Positions 34,981 through 43,487 are shown, counted from the stretch's first letter. The stretch: 64,000 nucleotides of DNA from Amycolatopsis nalaikhensis (GCF_030264295.1 NZ_CP127173.1:2859501-2923500); one strand, 5' to 3'. A program made the numbers and translations. The notes: a model not told the origin generated them from the letters alone.

Positions 34981-35130
34981 TCAGCGCATGTAGCCCGAGC
35001 GAGCCTGCGCGATCGCGATGAGTTCCTGACGGACCGTCGCGGTGGCGGCGGTGTCGATCGCCCGGTTCAGCGCCCGGCGAGTGCGAGCCTCGGCGCGACG
35101 GGCACGGAGCTTGGCGGCGATGTTGTTCAT
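34981..35130 (-). CDS. Small Arg-rich conserved protein
   Basis: A 49-residue basic helical protein reading NNIAAKLRARRAEARTRRAL, then NRAIDTAATATVRQEL and ending SGYMR. Very similar short proteins occur widely in actinomycetes; their function is unknown. ATG 35130 lies 12 bases after GAAGGGG; ATG 35142 would give 53 residues but sits directly on that purine run. It is probably a true gene because its codon use matches its neighbours and the gap around it is otherwise AT-richer. Confidence 0.65.
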   Translation of the reverse strand: MNNIAAKLRARRAEARTRRALNRAIDTAATATVRQELIAIAQARSGYMR

Positions 35131-35317
35131 CGGTTTCTGCATCCCCTTCGGAGGGTCTCGGTGGCTTGTGCTTCTAGTATGCACCTTTTTTCACAAGGAT
35201 GCCAACGAATATCCGGTGACGTGGCGCACTTGCCGATGAATCATCGGCAGATTTGGGTATGGGCCGGAGAGGCTAAGGTGGTGGCGGTCACGACGAGGCA
35301 ACCCGCTATAGATGTAT

Positions 35318-35349
35318 AAGGCTCTCTAGCCCGTGAGCTAGAGAGCCTT
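35318..35349. terminator. Perfect hairpin terminator near the AAA ATPase gene
   Basis: Thirteen-base perfect arms AAGGCTCTCTAGC and GCTAGAGAGCCTT around a six-base loop. It begins 18 bases beyond the stop of the minus-strand AAA ATPase gene; on that strand the hairpin is followed by ATACATCTATAG. Confidence 0.75.
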
Positions 35350-35366
35350 AGTAACGCGGATAGGGA

Positions 35367-36557
35367 TCAGTCGCGGCCGAGCAGGTAGTGGCCGAAGTGC
35401 GGCACGGTGAAGGCGATCTGCCCCCGCTCGGCGGAGTAGACGAGGCCCTTCTTCATCAGGCTGTCGCGGGCGGGCGACAGCGAAGACGGCTTCCGCCCGA
35501 GGAAGACGGCGACGTCGGCGGTGCCTGCGGGCTCGTCGCGGCCCTGGGTCAGCTCGGCCATCGCGAGCAGGTACTCGCGCTCGGCGGGCGTCGCCCGGTC
35601 GTAGCGCGAGCCGAAGAACCCGACGGCGAGCTCGGCCTCGGCTTCGGGCGCGGCGACCTGGACGTCCTTGACGGTGATCGGGTCGGACGGCGCCGCGTCC
35701 CAGGCCGCCTTGCCGTAGGCCTGGATGAAGTAGGGGTAGCCACCGGAGGCGTCGAAGAGGGCGTCGAGGGCTTCGGGTTCGATGCCGGCGTCCTCGCGTT
35801 CGATGGGTGCCATCACGGCGTAGTCGGCGTCCTCGCGGTCGAGCCGGTCGATCCGCGCGTACCGGAAGAGCCGCTCGGAGTAGGACTTCGACGCCGAGAG
35901 CACGGCGGGCACGTGCGGCAGCCCGGCGCCGACGACGACGAGCGGCGCCCCGGACTGCGAGAGCTCATGACAGGCGGCGCAGAGCGCGGAGACGTCGTCG
36001 GGCTGCAGGTCCTGGATCTCGTCGATGAGCAGCGCGACGCCGGTCCCGACGTCCGCGGCGAGCTCGGCGACGTCGGTGAAGAGTTCGACGAGGTCGATCT
36101 CGATGTCCCCGGAGTCGGCCCGCCCTTGCGCGGCGGGCACGTCGATGCCCGGCTGCCACCGGTCGCGGAGCTTGGCGTCGGGCTTGTTGGCCCGCAGCGC
36201 GAAGGCCTTGAGCACCCCGAGCACCTCTTCGACCCGATCGGGAGCCCGGTGCCGCACGGCGAGGTCCCGGATGGCCCGGTGCAGCGCGGCGGACAGTGGC
36301 CGCCGCAGTTCGGCGTCGGGCCGCGCTTCGATCTTCCCGGCACCCCACTTGTGCCGCACGGCCATCGCCCGCAGCTCCCCGAGGAGCACGGTCTTACCGA
36401 CCCCCCGAAGCCCGGTGAGGACGAGACTGCGTTCGGGTCTCCCCCGCGCAACACGCTCCAGCACCACTTCGAAGGCCTTGAGCTCACGCTCACGCCCAGC
36501 CAGCTCAGGCGGCCGTTGCCCGGCGCCCGGCGCGAAGGGGTTGCGGATGGGGTCCAC
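35367..36557 (-). CDS. AAA/STAND-type ATPase, Orc-like
   Basis: A 396-residue ATPase. Walker A is LTGLRGVGKTVLL at about 47-59, Walker B is VALLIDEIQDL, and VVGAGLPHVP is the sensor-1 region. A C-terminal winged-helix-like part follows (ADVAVFLGRKPSSLSPARDSLMKKGLVY). The arrangement is that of the AAA_16/Orc1-like family found in many actinomycetes as single genes; it can bind DNA or act as a NACHT-like switch. It begins MDPIRNPFAPGAGQRPPEL. No effector domain is fused. The adjacent IS element makes recent rearrangement possible, but the gene itself is intact. Confidence 0.82.
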   Translation of the reverse strand: MDPIRNPFAPGAGQRPPELAGRERELKAFEVVLERVARGRPERSLVLTGLRGVGKTVLLGELRAMAVRHKWGAGKIEARPDAELRRPLSAALHRAIRDLAVRHRAPDRVEEVLGVLKAFALRANKPDAKLRDRWQPGIDVPAAQGRADSGDIEIDLVELFTDVAELAADVGTGVALLIDEIQDLQPDDVSALCAACHELSQSGAPLVVVGAGLPHVPAVLSASKSYSERLFRYARIDRLDREDADYAVMAPIEREDAGIEPEALDALFDASGGYPYFIQAYGKAAWDAAPSDPITVKDVQVAAPEAEAELAVGFFGSRYDRATPAEREYLLAMAELTQGRDEPAGTADVAVFLGRKPSSLSPARDSLMKKGLVYSAERGQIAFTVPHFGHYLLGRD

Positions 36558-36723
36558 TCTGCCACGCTATCGACGTATCTAGCGCGGGCCCGATATTCCG
36601 CCATAGACGGCTAGCGCGTGTCGCCGAGGTTCGACCGGATGGCCGTACATAGAGACGAACAGGTCTGCAGCCCTGCTCGTCCCTACCCCCAGCGCGCACT
36701 ACGACGTAGCACTAGAGCCTGTT

Positions 36724-37626
36724 TCAATGTCGTAGCCACTCGTTGATCGCCGCGATGTGGACGGTTGCCTCGTAGCGGACTGCGAGTTTGTCGAACCGTG
36801 TGGCCACCGCCCGGTTGCGTTTGAGCCGGTTGATGCCGCACTCGACCGCATGCCGTTGCTTGTAGATCTCTGGGTCAAATGCTGGTGGTCGCCCACCGGC
36901 CCGGCCGCGGTTGCGGCGATGCCGGACCTGATCAGAAGGCTGGGGAATCGTGCACGCGATCCCGCGCCGCCGCAGATAGGCCCGGTTGGCGCGGGAACTG
37001 TAGGCCTTGTCCGCCAGGACACGATCCGGCCGGGTCCGGGCTCGCCCACCACCAATCCGGGCGACCCGGACCCTTGCCAGCACCGCCTCGAACTGCGGCG
37101 AGTCACCGCGTTGACCGGCGGTCACCAGCAACGACAGTGGTTTCTGGCCTTGCTCGGTGGCCAGGTGCAGCTTGGTCGTCCAGCCTCCCCGCGACCGGCC
37201 CAGCGCGTGGTCGGCTGGTTCGGGCTCGCCGATACCGCCTGGCGGTTCTTTCTGCAGGTCACACTCGATGCGGGCACCTGCTGCGTGCTGGTGCGCCCGG
37301 TTGATCGTGGAATCCACGCTCACGTCCCAGGTGATCAGCCCGGCGGCGTCGGCCCGGGTCTGCAACCCGGCCAGGATCAGCGCCCACACACCGGCGCGCT
37401 GCCAGCGCCGGAACAAGCCATAGACGGTTTGCCAGCAGCCATACTCGGGTGGGACGTCACGCCACGGCGAGCCGACACGGACCCGCCAGCGGATGCCGTC
37501 CAGGAGCTGGCGTTTACTCCACAGTGGCGGGCGGCCGGGCTTCTTACCGACGGGCAGCAGCGGTTCCAGGATCGCCCACTGCGCGTCAGTCAGATCGGCT
37601 CGCCCCGCCGCCGCTACGCTGGGCAC
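36724..37626 (-). CDS. IS5-family DDE transposase
   Basis: A 300-residue single-frame transposase starting at GTG 37626 with GGAGACC upstream. The N-terminal domain reads [14 protein letters not shown], followed by [20 protein letters not shown], typical of the IS427/IS1031 groups. Catalytic residues are in WDVSVDST (first Asp), VLADKAYSS (second Asp) and [13 protein letters not shown] (Glu), and [16 protein letters not shown] satisfies Y-2-R-3-E-6-K. The gene fills nearly the whole element, with its stop nine bases from the left end. Confidence 0.95.
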   Translation of the reverse strand: MPSVAAAGRADLTDAQWAILEPLLPVGKKPGRPPLWSKRQLLDGIRWRVRVGSPWRDVPPEYGCWQTVYGLFRRWQRAGVWALILAGLQTRADAAGLITWDVSVDSTINRAHQHAAGARIECDLQKEPPGGIGEPEPADHALGRSRGGWTTKLHLATEQGQKPLSLLVTAGQRGDSPQFEAVLARVRVARIGGGRARTRPDRVLADKAYSSRANRAYLRRRGIACTIPQPSDQVRHRRNRGRAGGRPPAFDPEIYKQRHAVECGINRLKRNRAVATRFDKLAVRYEATVHIAAINEWLRH

Positions 37627-37682
37627 GAGGTCTCCGGTGTTCTTGATCAGCTTGGTCGTTGATCGGTCTACCGGAGACCTCG
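37626..37682 (-). promoter_or_regulatory. 13-base inverted repeat covering the transposase ribosome site
   Basis: CGAGGTCTCCGGT (37626-37638) and ACCGGAGACCTCG (37670-37682) are perfect complements separated by 31 bases. In mRNA read from outside the element, the upstream arm would pair with the GGAGACCTC that precedes the GTG start and hide it. This resembles the hairpins by which IS10 and IS50 block read-through expression of transposase. Confidence 0.65.
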
Positions 37683-37756
37683 TCTATTTGATCCAAGACA
37701 CGCCGCACCCACAACGCCGGCCAGAAACTCCGCTGGTCAGCACATCAAAACAGGCT

Positions 37757-38491
37757 CTAGTCGCTGAGGTTCCGTTCGGCGTAGATCTTCATCGCATCCC
37801 GCACGAACTCCGCCCCCGGACCCTCGAACCCGTAGCGCGGATCGTCCACGTAAAGCTGCCCGAGCCCCGCGAAGTACCCCGCGGACACGGACGAAACCGC
37901 CGGTCGCAGCCACTCGTGCAGCCGCCGCGCGATCGCCTGGACCTCGTCGGCGTCCGGCGCCAATCCGGAAGCGTGGGCTGCGCCGAACGCCGCCGCGATG
38001 TCCGCCTGCTCCTGCTGGTGGGCCTTCTTCTCCTCGGCCGACAGCGAGCTCCACCACTGGTCACCCCGCCGGTACGCCTCCGCGCCCCAGCGGCGCGTGA
38101 CCTCCTCTTCGTACTGAGTGTGGTCGAAGCCGTCGAAGACTTCTTCTGCCATCAGTCGTTCACCTCCCTTCAGTTTCCGCAACGTGGTCCGGACCGACTC
38201 GATCTGCCGTCCGATCCGCTGCCGCTCCTGTTCGAGCAGCTCCAGGTGGGTTTCGAGCGCGGCCGCGCTGTCGCGCTGCCCGTCGAGCACCTCCGCGATG
38301 GCCGGGAGCCCGAGGCCGAGCTCGCGCAGCAACAGGATCCGCTGCAGCCGGACGAGCGCCTGCTCGTCGTAGTAGCGGTAGCCGTTGCTGCCGATCCGGC
38401 TGGGCTCGAGCAGGCCGACCGCGCCGTAGTGGCGCAGCGTCCGGCTCGTCGTCCCGGCCGAGCGGGCGATGTCCTGGATCGACCACTCCAT
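37757..38491 (-). CDS. TipA-type MerR regulator with TipAS domain
   Basis: A 244-residue regulator. The N-terminal MerR winged helix (WSIQDIARSAGTTSRTLRHYG, then GYRYYDEQALVRLQRI) leads through a dimerisation coiled coil to a C-terminal TipAS-like globin-fold domain (WWSSLSAEEKKAHQQ, LYVDDPRYGFEG). TipAS domains bind thiopeptides or other multidrug ligands. Start ATG 38491 is favoured because GTG 38503 would lie inside the -10. The IS element abuts the end of the gene so closely that the first base of the reverse-complemented stop (C37757) belongs to the IS; the stop stays intact. Confidence 0.9.
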   Translation of the reverse strand: MEWSIQDIARSAGTTSRTLRHYGAVGLLEPSRIGSNGYRYYDEQALVRLQRILLLRELGLGLPAIAEVLDGQRDSAAALETHLELLEQERQRIGRQIESVRTTLRKLKGGERLMAEEVFDGFDHTQYEEEVTRRWGAEAYRRGDQWWSSLSAEEKKAHQQEQADIAAAFGAAHASGLAPDADEVQAIARRLHEWLRPAVSSVSAGYFAGLGQLYVDDPRYGFEGPGAEFVRDAMKIYAERNLSD

Positions 38492-38498
38492 GGCTTCG

Positions 38499-38529
38499 AC
38501 CATAGAAGTTGACGCAACGTCAAGGTCAA
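38499..38529 (-). promoter_or_regulatory. MerR-type promoter with 19-base spacer and internal dyad
   Basis: On the minus strand TTGACC (38524-38529) and TATGGT (38499-38504) are separated by 19 bases, the long spacer typical of MerR-activated promoters. The spacer contains the dyad TTGACG-TTG-CGTCAA (38509-38523). The transcript would begin close to ATG 38491, giving a leaderless autoregulated gene. Confidence 0.75.
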
Positions 38530-38668
38530 GCGCTAACGTTCTCTAGTTCTCTCTAGAGAAATCACAATATTCGCGGAGAAACCCCGATGAGGGTTCGAGC
38601 GGCGGCGGAGCGGGCATCCAAGCGCTAGGTTCGACCAGGCAGCGGCCCGTACGAGGAAGGCAACGACC

Positions 38669-39208
38669 GTGATACTCCGTCGAGTGGCACGTCCCCTGCT
38701 CGCCACGATCTTCGTGACCGGCGGGATCAATGCGCTGAGGCAGGCCGAAGGGCACGCGAAGGCGGCGGAGCCCTTTCTCAACAGCGCGTTCGACAAGGTC
38801 GGCGACGTCGTCCCGGAGCAGGTCCCGCGCGACCCGGTGACGATCATCCGCATCGACGCCGCCGTGAAGATCGGCGCCGGGCTCGCGCTCGCGGCCGGCA
38901 AGGCGCCGCGGCTCGCGGCCGGGCTCCTGCTCGGCAGCCTCGTGCCGACGACGCTCGCCGCGCACAGCTTCTGGACCATCAAGGACCCGGGCGAGCGCCA
39001 GCAGCAGCAGATCCAGTTCTTCAAGAACGCGAGCGTGGCCGGTGGCCTGCTGCTCGCGGTCAGCGACACGGCCGGGAAGCCGTCGGCGGCCTGGCGCGCG
39101 CGGCACGCCGCGAAGGACGTCGGCCACACCGCCGAGAAGCTGGGGCGCAAGGCCGAGAAGCGCGCGAAGAAGCTCGCGAGGCGCGCCGAGAAGGCTCTCC
39201 CCCACTAA
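38669..39208 (+). CDS. DoxX-family membrane protein with basic tail
   Basis: A 179-residue protein. Three or four helices lie in residues 5-120 (RPLLATIFVTGGINAL, IGAGLALAAGKAPRLAAGLLLG), matching DoxX-like proteins. The last 50 residues are a Lys/Arg/Ala-rich helix (GRKAEKRAKKLARRAEKAL), an unusual basic tail that may contact membrane or nucleic acid. GTG 38669 follows AGGAAGG. The gene is convergent with the thiolase, with a long hairpin between. Confidence 0.8.
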   Translation: MILRRVARPLLATIFVTGGINALRQAEGHAKAAEPFLNSAFDKVGDVVPEQVPRDPVTIIRIDAAVKIGAGLALAAGKAPRLAAGLLLGSLVPTTLAAHSFWTIKDPGERQQQQIQFFKNASVAGGLLLAVSDTAGKPSAAWRARHAAKDVGHTAEKLGRKAEKRAKKLARRAEKALPH

Positions 39209-39213
39209 CCGCC

Positions 39214-39272
39214 ACTTTCATACCGAAAGTGCCGCCCCGGGGACCCCGAGGCGGCACTTTCGGTACGAAAGT
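39214..39272. terminator. Long bidirectional hairpin between DoxX and thiolase genes
   Basis: Arms of 23 bases (39214-39236 and 39250-39272) pair with one mismatch around a 13-base loop. They begin six bases after one stop codon and reach the other. The outer part reads ACTTTC and the inner part GTGCCGCC. It probably terminates both convergent transcripts. Confidence 0.8.
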
Positions 39273-40561
39273 TACTTCTCCAGGATCGCGGTGACGCCCT
39301 GGCCGCCCGCCGCGCAGATCGAGATCAGGCCGCGGCCGGACCCCTTCTCGTGCAGCAGCTTCGCCAGCGTCGCGACGATCCGGCCGCCGGTCGCGGCGAA
39401 CGGGTGCCCGGCCGCCAGCGACGAGCCGTTGACGTTCAGCTTCGAGCGGTCGATCGCGCCGAGCGGCGCGTCCAGCTCCAGCTTCTCCTTGGCGAACGCC
39501 GGGTCCTCCCACGCTTTGAGCGTGGCCAGCACCTGCGAGGCGAACGCCTCGTGGATCTCGTAGAAGTCGAAGTCCTGCAGTGAAAGCCCAGCCCGCGCGA
39601 GCATCCGCGGCACGGCGTACGCGGGCGCCATCAGCAGGCCCTCGTCGCCGTGGACGTAGTCGACGGCCGCGGTCTGCGAGAACGTCAGGTACGCCAGCAC
39701 CGGCAGCTTGTGCGCCTTCGCCCACTCGTCGGTGGCGAGCAGGACCGTCGACGCGCCGTCGGTCAGCGGCGTCGAGTTGCCCGCCGTCATCGTGCCGTCG
39801 GGGCCGCCGAAGGCCGGCTTGAGCTTGGCGAGCTTCTCCGCGGTCGAGTCCGGCCGCAGGTTCTGGTCGCGCGTGAGCTTGAGGAACGGCGTCACGAGGT
39901 CGTCGAAGAACCCGCGCTCGTAGGCGGCGGCGAGGTGCTGGTGGCTGGCGGCGGCCAGCTCGTCCTGCGCCTCGCGGGTGATCTCCCAGACCTTCGCGGT
40001 GAGCGCCGCGTGCTCGCCCATCGAGAGGCCGGTGCGCGGCTCCTCGTTGCGCGGGATCGCCGGCACGATGTGTCCCGGCCGGATCTTCGCGACGAGCTTG
40101 AGCCGGTCGCCGAGCGACTTCGCGGCGTTGAGCTGGATGAGGATCTGCCGCAGGTCCTCGTTGACGGCCAGCGGCGCGTCGCTCGTGGTGTCGACGCCGC
40201 CGGCGATGGCCGAGTCGATCTGACCGAGCGCGATCTTGTTGGCGACGTTGATGATGGCCTGCAGGCCGGTGCCGCACGCCATCTGGACGTCGGCCGCGGG
40301 GGTGGCGGGCGAAAGCTTGCTGCCCAGCACGCTCTCGCGGGCCAGGTTGAAGTCCTTCGAGTGCTTGAGCACGGCGCCCGCGGCGACCTCGCCGATCACC
40401 TCTCCCTGCAGCGAGAACCGGCTGACCAGGCCGTCGAGCGCGGCGGTGAACATGTCCTGGTTCGACGCCTTCGCGTACGGACCGTTCGACCGCGCGAAGG
40501 GGATCCGGTTGCCCCCGATGATGGCGACCTTGCGCACGGAGGGCGTTTTCCTGGGGGGCAT
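39272..40561 (-). CDS. fadA2: Acetyl-CoA acetyltransferase (thiolase)
   Basis: A 429-residue thiolase catalysing the reversible cleavage of 3-ketoacyl-CoA. The acylated cysteine is in DVQMACGTGLQAI near residue 97, the histidine in NEAF-like EIHEAFASQ, and the second cysteine in LISICAAGGQG near the end, with GSSLAAGHPFAATGGR before it. The sequence and the divergent fabG4-htdX arrangement correspond to M. tuberculosis Rv0243 (fadA2). It is likely part of fatty-acid degradation or remodelling. It is divergent from fabG4, sharing a 92-base promoter region with a large palindrome. Confidence 0.93.
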   Translation of the reverse strand: MPPRKTPSVRKVAIIGGNRIPFARSNGPYAKASNQDMFTAALDGLVSRFSLQGEVIGEVAAGAVLKHSKDFNLARESVLGSKLSPATPAADVQMACGTGLQAIINVANKIALGQIDSAIAGGVDTTSDAPLAVNEDLRQILIQLNAAKSLGDRLKLVAKIRPGHIVPAIPRNEEPRTGLSMGEHAALTAKVWEITREAQDELAAASHQHLAAAYERGFFDDLVTPFLKLTRDQNLRPDSTAEKLAKLKPAFGGPDGTMTAGNSTPLTDGASTVLLATDEWAKAHKLPVLAYLTFSQTAAVDYVHGDEGLLMAPAYAVPRMLARAGLSLQDFDFYEIHEAFASQVLATLKAWEDPAFAKEKLELDAPLGAIDRSKLNVNGSSLAAGHPFAATGGRIVATLAKLLHEKGSGRGLISICAAGGQGVTAILEK

Positions 40562-40594
40562 GTCTCCACCTCTCTGGTCGTGTCTCTCACACTG

Positions 40595-40616
40595 TAACCT
40601 ACTCGGGAGTAGGTTA
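40595..40616. promoter_or_regulatory. Palindromic operator between fadA2 and fabG4
   Basis: TAACCTACTC and GAGTAGGTTA are perfect ten-base arms around GG, centred in the 92-base divergent promoter region. Its size and symmetry are those of a TetR-family operator. A related site lies at 43564-43586 next to the TetR gene of this locus. Confidence 0.7.
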
Positions 40617-40653
40617 GACTGCGACGTGACGCAGACTGCACGGGAGGCAACCG

Positions 40654-41988
40654 ATGGCTGACAGGTACCAGCAGTTCACGAAAACCCCGCTGGGGAAGTT
40701 CGTGGTGCCGAAGCTCGGCCTGCCCAATCCCGCCACGCTGCGCCGGTACAAGCCCGGGCAACCCGCCCTCGAGGGTCCCGCACTTCTCGGCGCCGCGCCT
40801 GGTGGACGGCTCGAGAAGACCCTTCGGGACCAGATGGCCGACGCCGGCATCGAGGTCGTCACCTCGGCCGCGGACCGCCACGCCGCCCTGGTCTTCGACG
40901 CCACGGGCATCACCGACCCCGCCCGCCTGCGCGAGGTCTACGACTTCTTCCACCCGGTGATCCGCAGCGTCGGCCCGTCCGGCCGGGTCGTCGTCTTCGG
41001 CACCCCGCCCGAGCAGGTCGAGGGCCGCGAGCGGATCGCGCAGCGCGCGCTCGAGGGCTTCGTGCGTTCGGTGGGCAAGGAGCTGAAGCGCGGCGCGACC
41101 GCCCAGCTCGTGTACGTCGCCGACGGCGCCGAAGAGGCGACGGAGTCGACGGTGCGCTTCCTGCTCTCGGCGAAGTCGGCGTTCGTCGACGCGCAGGTGA
41201 TCCGGATCGGCACCGAAGGCAAGACGGCGACCGCGCCGTCGAACTGGGAGAAGCCCCTCGAAGGGAAGGTCGCGCTGGTCACCGGCGCGTCCCGCGGCAT
41301 CGGCGCGGCGATCGCCGAGGTGCTGGCCCGCGACGGCGCCCACGTCGTCGCCCTCGACATCCCGGCCCAGGGCGGTGACCTGTCGAAGGTGGCCAACAAG
41401 ATCAACGGGTCCGCGCTGCAGCTCGACATCACTTCGCCGAGCGCGCCCGCGAAGCTCGCGGAGTACCTGAAGGAGCGTCACGGCGGCGTCGACGTCGTTG
41501 TCCACAACGCCGGGATTACCCGCGACAAGACGCTGGGCAACATGAGCGAGAGCGCGTGGGACTCCGTGATCGCGGTGAACCTCGCCTCGCAGCTCGCCGT
41601 GAACGACAAGCTGCTCGCCGATCGCGTGTTGAACGAGAACGGCCGGATCATCGGCGTCTCGTCGATCGCGGGCATCGCGGGCAACGTCGGCCAGACGAAC
41701 TACGCGACCTCGAAGGCGGGCGTGATCGGCATGGTGAACGTCGGCGCGCCGCAGCTCGCGGCGTACGGCGGCACGATCAACGCCGTCGCGCCCGGGTTCA
41801 TCGAGACCAAGATGACGGCCGCGGTCCCGCTGTTCATCCGCGAAGCCGGGCGGCGGCTGTCCAGCCTCGGCCAGGGCGGGCTGCCAGTCGATGTCGCCGA
41901 GACGATCGCCTGGTACGCGAACCCGGCGTCGGCCGCGGTGAACGGCAACGTGGTCCGCGTCTGCGGCCAGGCCCTGCTGGGAGCGTGA
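40654..41988 (+). CDS. fabG4: High-molecular-weight 3-oxoacyl-ACP/CoA reductase
   Basis: A 444-residue two-domain reductase like M. tuberculosis FabG4. Residues 1-200 form an inactive flavodoxin-like N-terminal domain. The SDR domain from about 205 has TGASRGIGAAIAEVL, HNAGITRDKTLGN and the active-site YATSKAG (Tyr and Lys). It reduces 3-oxoacyl thioesters with NAD(P)H, preferring long chains in the mycobacterial enzyme. The gene is followed within two bases by htdX, supporting a reductase-dehydratase pair. Confidence 0.95.
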   Translation: MADRYQQFTKTPLGKFVVPKLGLPNPATLRRYKPGQPALEGPALLGAAPGGRLEKTLRDQMADAGIEVVTSAADRHAALVFDATGITDPARLREVYDFFHPVIRSVGPSGRVVVFGTPPEQVEGRERIAQRALEGFVRSVGKELKRGATAQLVYVADGAEEATESTVRFLLSAKSAFVDAQVIRIGTEGKTATAPSNWEKPLEGKVALVTGASRGIGAAIAEVLARDGAHVVALDIPAQGGDLSKVANKINGSALQLDITSPSAPAKLAEYLKERHGGVDVVVHNAGITRDKTLGNMSESAWDSVIAVNLASQLAVNDKLLADRVLNENGRIIGVSSIAGIAGNVGQTNYATSKAGVIGMVNVGAPQLAAYGGTINAVAPGFIETKMTAAVPLFIREAGRRLSSLGQGGLPVDVAETIAWYANPASAAVNGNVVRVCGQALLGA

Positions 41989-41990
41989 CG

Positions 41991-42839
41991 ATGGCGATCC
42001 GCGAACTGGACAGCACGCCCAGTCTGTCCACTTTGTACCCGAAGGCGCTGCTCGGCGGCGTGCTGCACAAGCCGTCCGGTGGCGCGCTGCCGGACACGGA
42101 GCTGGTGCGCACGGGCGTCACCGTCGACCCGGCGCACCTCGCCGCGTACAACACGGTGTGCGGCTTCCGGCTGAGCGACGAGCTGCCCGCGACCTACCCG
42201 CACATGCTGGCGTTCCCGCTGCAGATGGCGTTGATGACCGAGCCGGGCTTCCCGTTCCCGCTGCTCGGCATGGTGCACGTGGCGAACCGGATCACCCAGC
42301 ACCGCGCGTTGCGCCTCGGCGAGGCGCTGACGGTCCGGGTGCGCGCGGAGAACCTGCGCCCGCACGAAAAGGGCCGTCAGTTCGACGTCGTGAGCGAAGC
42401 CCAGGTCGGCGACGAGACGGTGTGGACGGACGTCAGCACGTACCTGCGTCGCGGCTCCGGCTCGGGGGCCCCTTCGCGGCGAGAGCAGCTCGCGCCGCCG
42501 AAGCCGGACGCGATCTGGCGCGTCCCGGGCGACATCGGGCGCCGGTACGCGGAGGTGTCCGGCGACCGCAACCCGATCCACCTGCACGCGCTGACGGCGC
42601 GCTTGTTCGGCTTCCCGCAGGCGATCGCGCACGGCATGTGGACGAAGGCCCACGCGCTGGCGGCGTTCGAAGGGCGGCTCCCGGAGGCGTTCACCGTGGA
42701 CGTGAAGTTCAAGCAGCCGGTGCTCCTGCCGGGCAAGGCGGCGTTCACGTCGTGGGCCGACGGCGACGGCTGGGCCTTCGAGCTGTGGCACGCGTCCAAG
42801 CCGAAGCCCCACCTCGAGGGGACGATCAGCTCACTCTGA
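41991..42839 (+). CDS. htdX: 3-hydroxyacyl thioester dehydratase (MaoC-like)
   Basis: A 282-residue double-hotdog dehydratase. The catalytic segment is RRYAEVSGDRNPIHLHALTA with Asp and His of hydratase 2, followed by GFPQAIAHGMW. The N-terminal half is a second, non-catalytic hotdog domain. This matches M. tuberculosis HtdX (Rv0241c) in size and in its place after fabG4. It would dehydrate the 3-hydroxyacyl product of FabG4. The end overlaps the convergent TetR gene by nine bases. Confidence 0.92.
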   Translation: MAIRELDSTPSLSTLYPKALLGGVLHKPSGGALPDTELVRTGVTVDPAHLAAYNTVCGFRLSDELPATYPHMLAFPLQMALMTEPGFPFPLLGMVHVANRITQHRALRLGEALTVRVRAENLRPHEKGRQFDVVSEAQVGDETVWTDVSTYLRRGSGSGAPSRREQLAPPKPDAIWRVPGDIGRRYAEVSGDRNPIHLHALTARLFGFPQAIAHGMWTKAHALAAFEGRLPEAFTVDVKFKQPVLLPGKAAFTSWADGDGWAFELWHASKPKPHLEGTISSL

Positions 42840-43487
42840 CGGCTTCCAGACCTCGCCCTCGATGAGGTCGTTGAAGCCGAGCCAGACGAGGTTCATCAGC
42901 CAGGAGGCGAGGACGCCGTCGGAGATGTCGGGGTGGTCGAGGGCCCAGTCGGCCAGCGACTCGGCCGCCCCGACCAGCGACGCGGCCAGGCCTTCGCCGG
43001 AGAACTCGGCCTGCTCGCCGACGCCCTTGCGGGTCCCGGCGGACACGACGAGGGCGGCGACGAGCTGGATCGCGCGCGCCCGCATGTCGGTGATCTCCGC
43101 GGCGAACGCCCCGCCGACGGTGAGGGCCTGGCGGTGCAGCACCGTCCACGACTCGCGGTACTCGGCGACGAAGCGGTAGAAGGACCGGAGCCCGTGCCAG
43201 AGCTGCATGTCGGGCGGGAGGTCGGGCTGCACGCCGGCCTGGATGGCCTCGAGCAGCCGCGTCGCCTCGCGGCGGATGCAGGCGCCGAAGAGGTCTTCTT
43301 TCGAGCCGAGGTAGGTGTAGATCATCGGCTTCGAGACGCCGGCGACGTCGGAGATCTCGTCCATCGAGGCCGCGTGGTAGCCGTGGCGCGAGAAGACCTG
43401 GACGGCGGCGTCCAGGATCTGCCGCTCGCGCACGGCGCGCGGAAGCCGCCGGGCCCGCTCGGGCGGGCGCTGATCATCCTCTGACAC
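42831..43487 (-). CDS. TetR-family regulator of the fadA2/fabG4 locus
   Basis: A 218-residue regulator starting at GTG 43487 with GGGAGG upstream. The helix-turn-helix is DEISDVAGVSKPMIYTYLGSKEDLF. The helical C-terminal domain has a long QLWHGLRSFYRFVAEYRESW stretch suited to binding acyl ligands. The local palindromes at 43564-43586 and 40595-40616 share the core CCTACT and are candidate operators. It is convergent with htdX and divergent from the first SCP2-like gene. Confidence 0.9.
   Translation of the reverse strand: MSEDDQRPPERARRLPRAVRERQILDAAVQVFSRHGYHAASMDEISDVAGVSKPMIYTYLGSKEDLFGACIRREATRLLEAIQAGVQPDLPPDMQLWHGLRSFYRFVAEYRESWTVLHRQALTVGGAFAAEITDMRARAIQLVAALVVSAGTRKGVGEQAEFSGEGLAASLVGAAESLADWALDHPDISDGVLASWLMNLVWLGFNDLIEGEVWKPSE

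Larger units (their letters stand above)
36715..37757 (-). mobile_element. Complete IS5-family insertion sequence, 1043 bp
   Basis: Both ends read GAGCCTGTTT inward (36715 rightward, 37757 leftward) and continue with partial identity (CAATG against TGATG). TA dinucleotides flank the element at 36713-36714 and 37758-37759, so it probably inserted at a CTAG target with TA duplicated. The element carries one transposase gene on the minus strand and an inverted repeat over the transposase ribosome site. It appears intact and possibly active. Confidence 0.88.
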
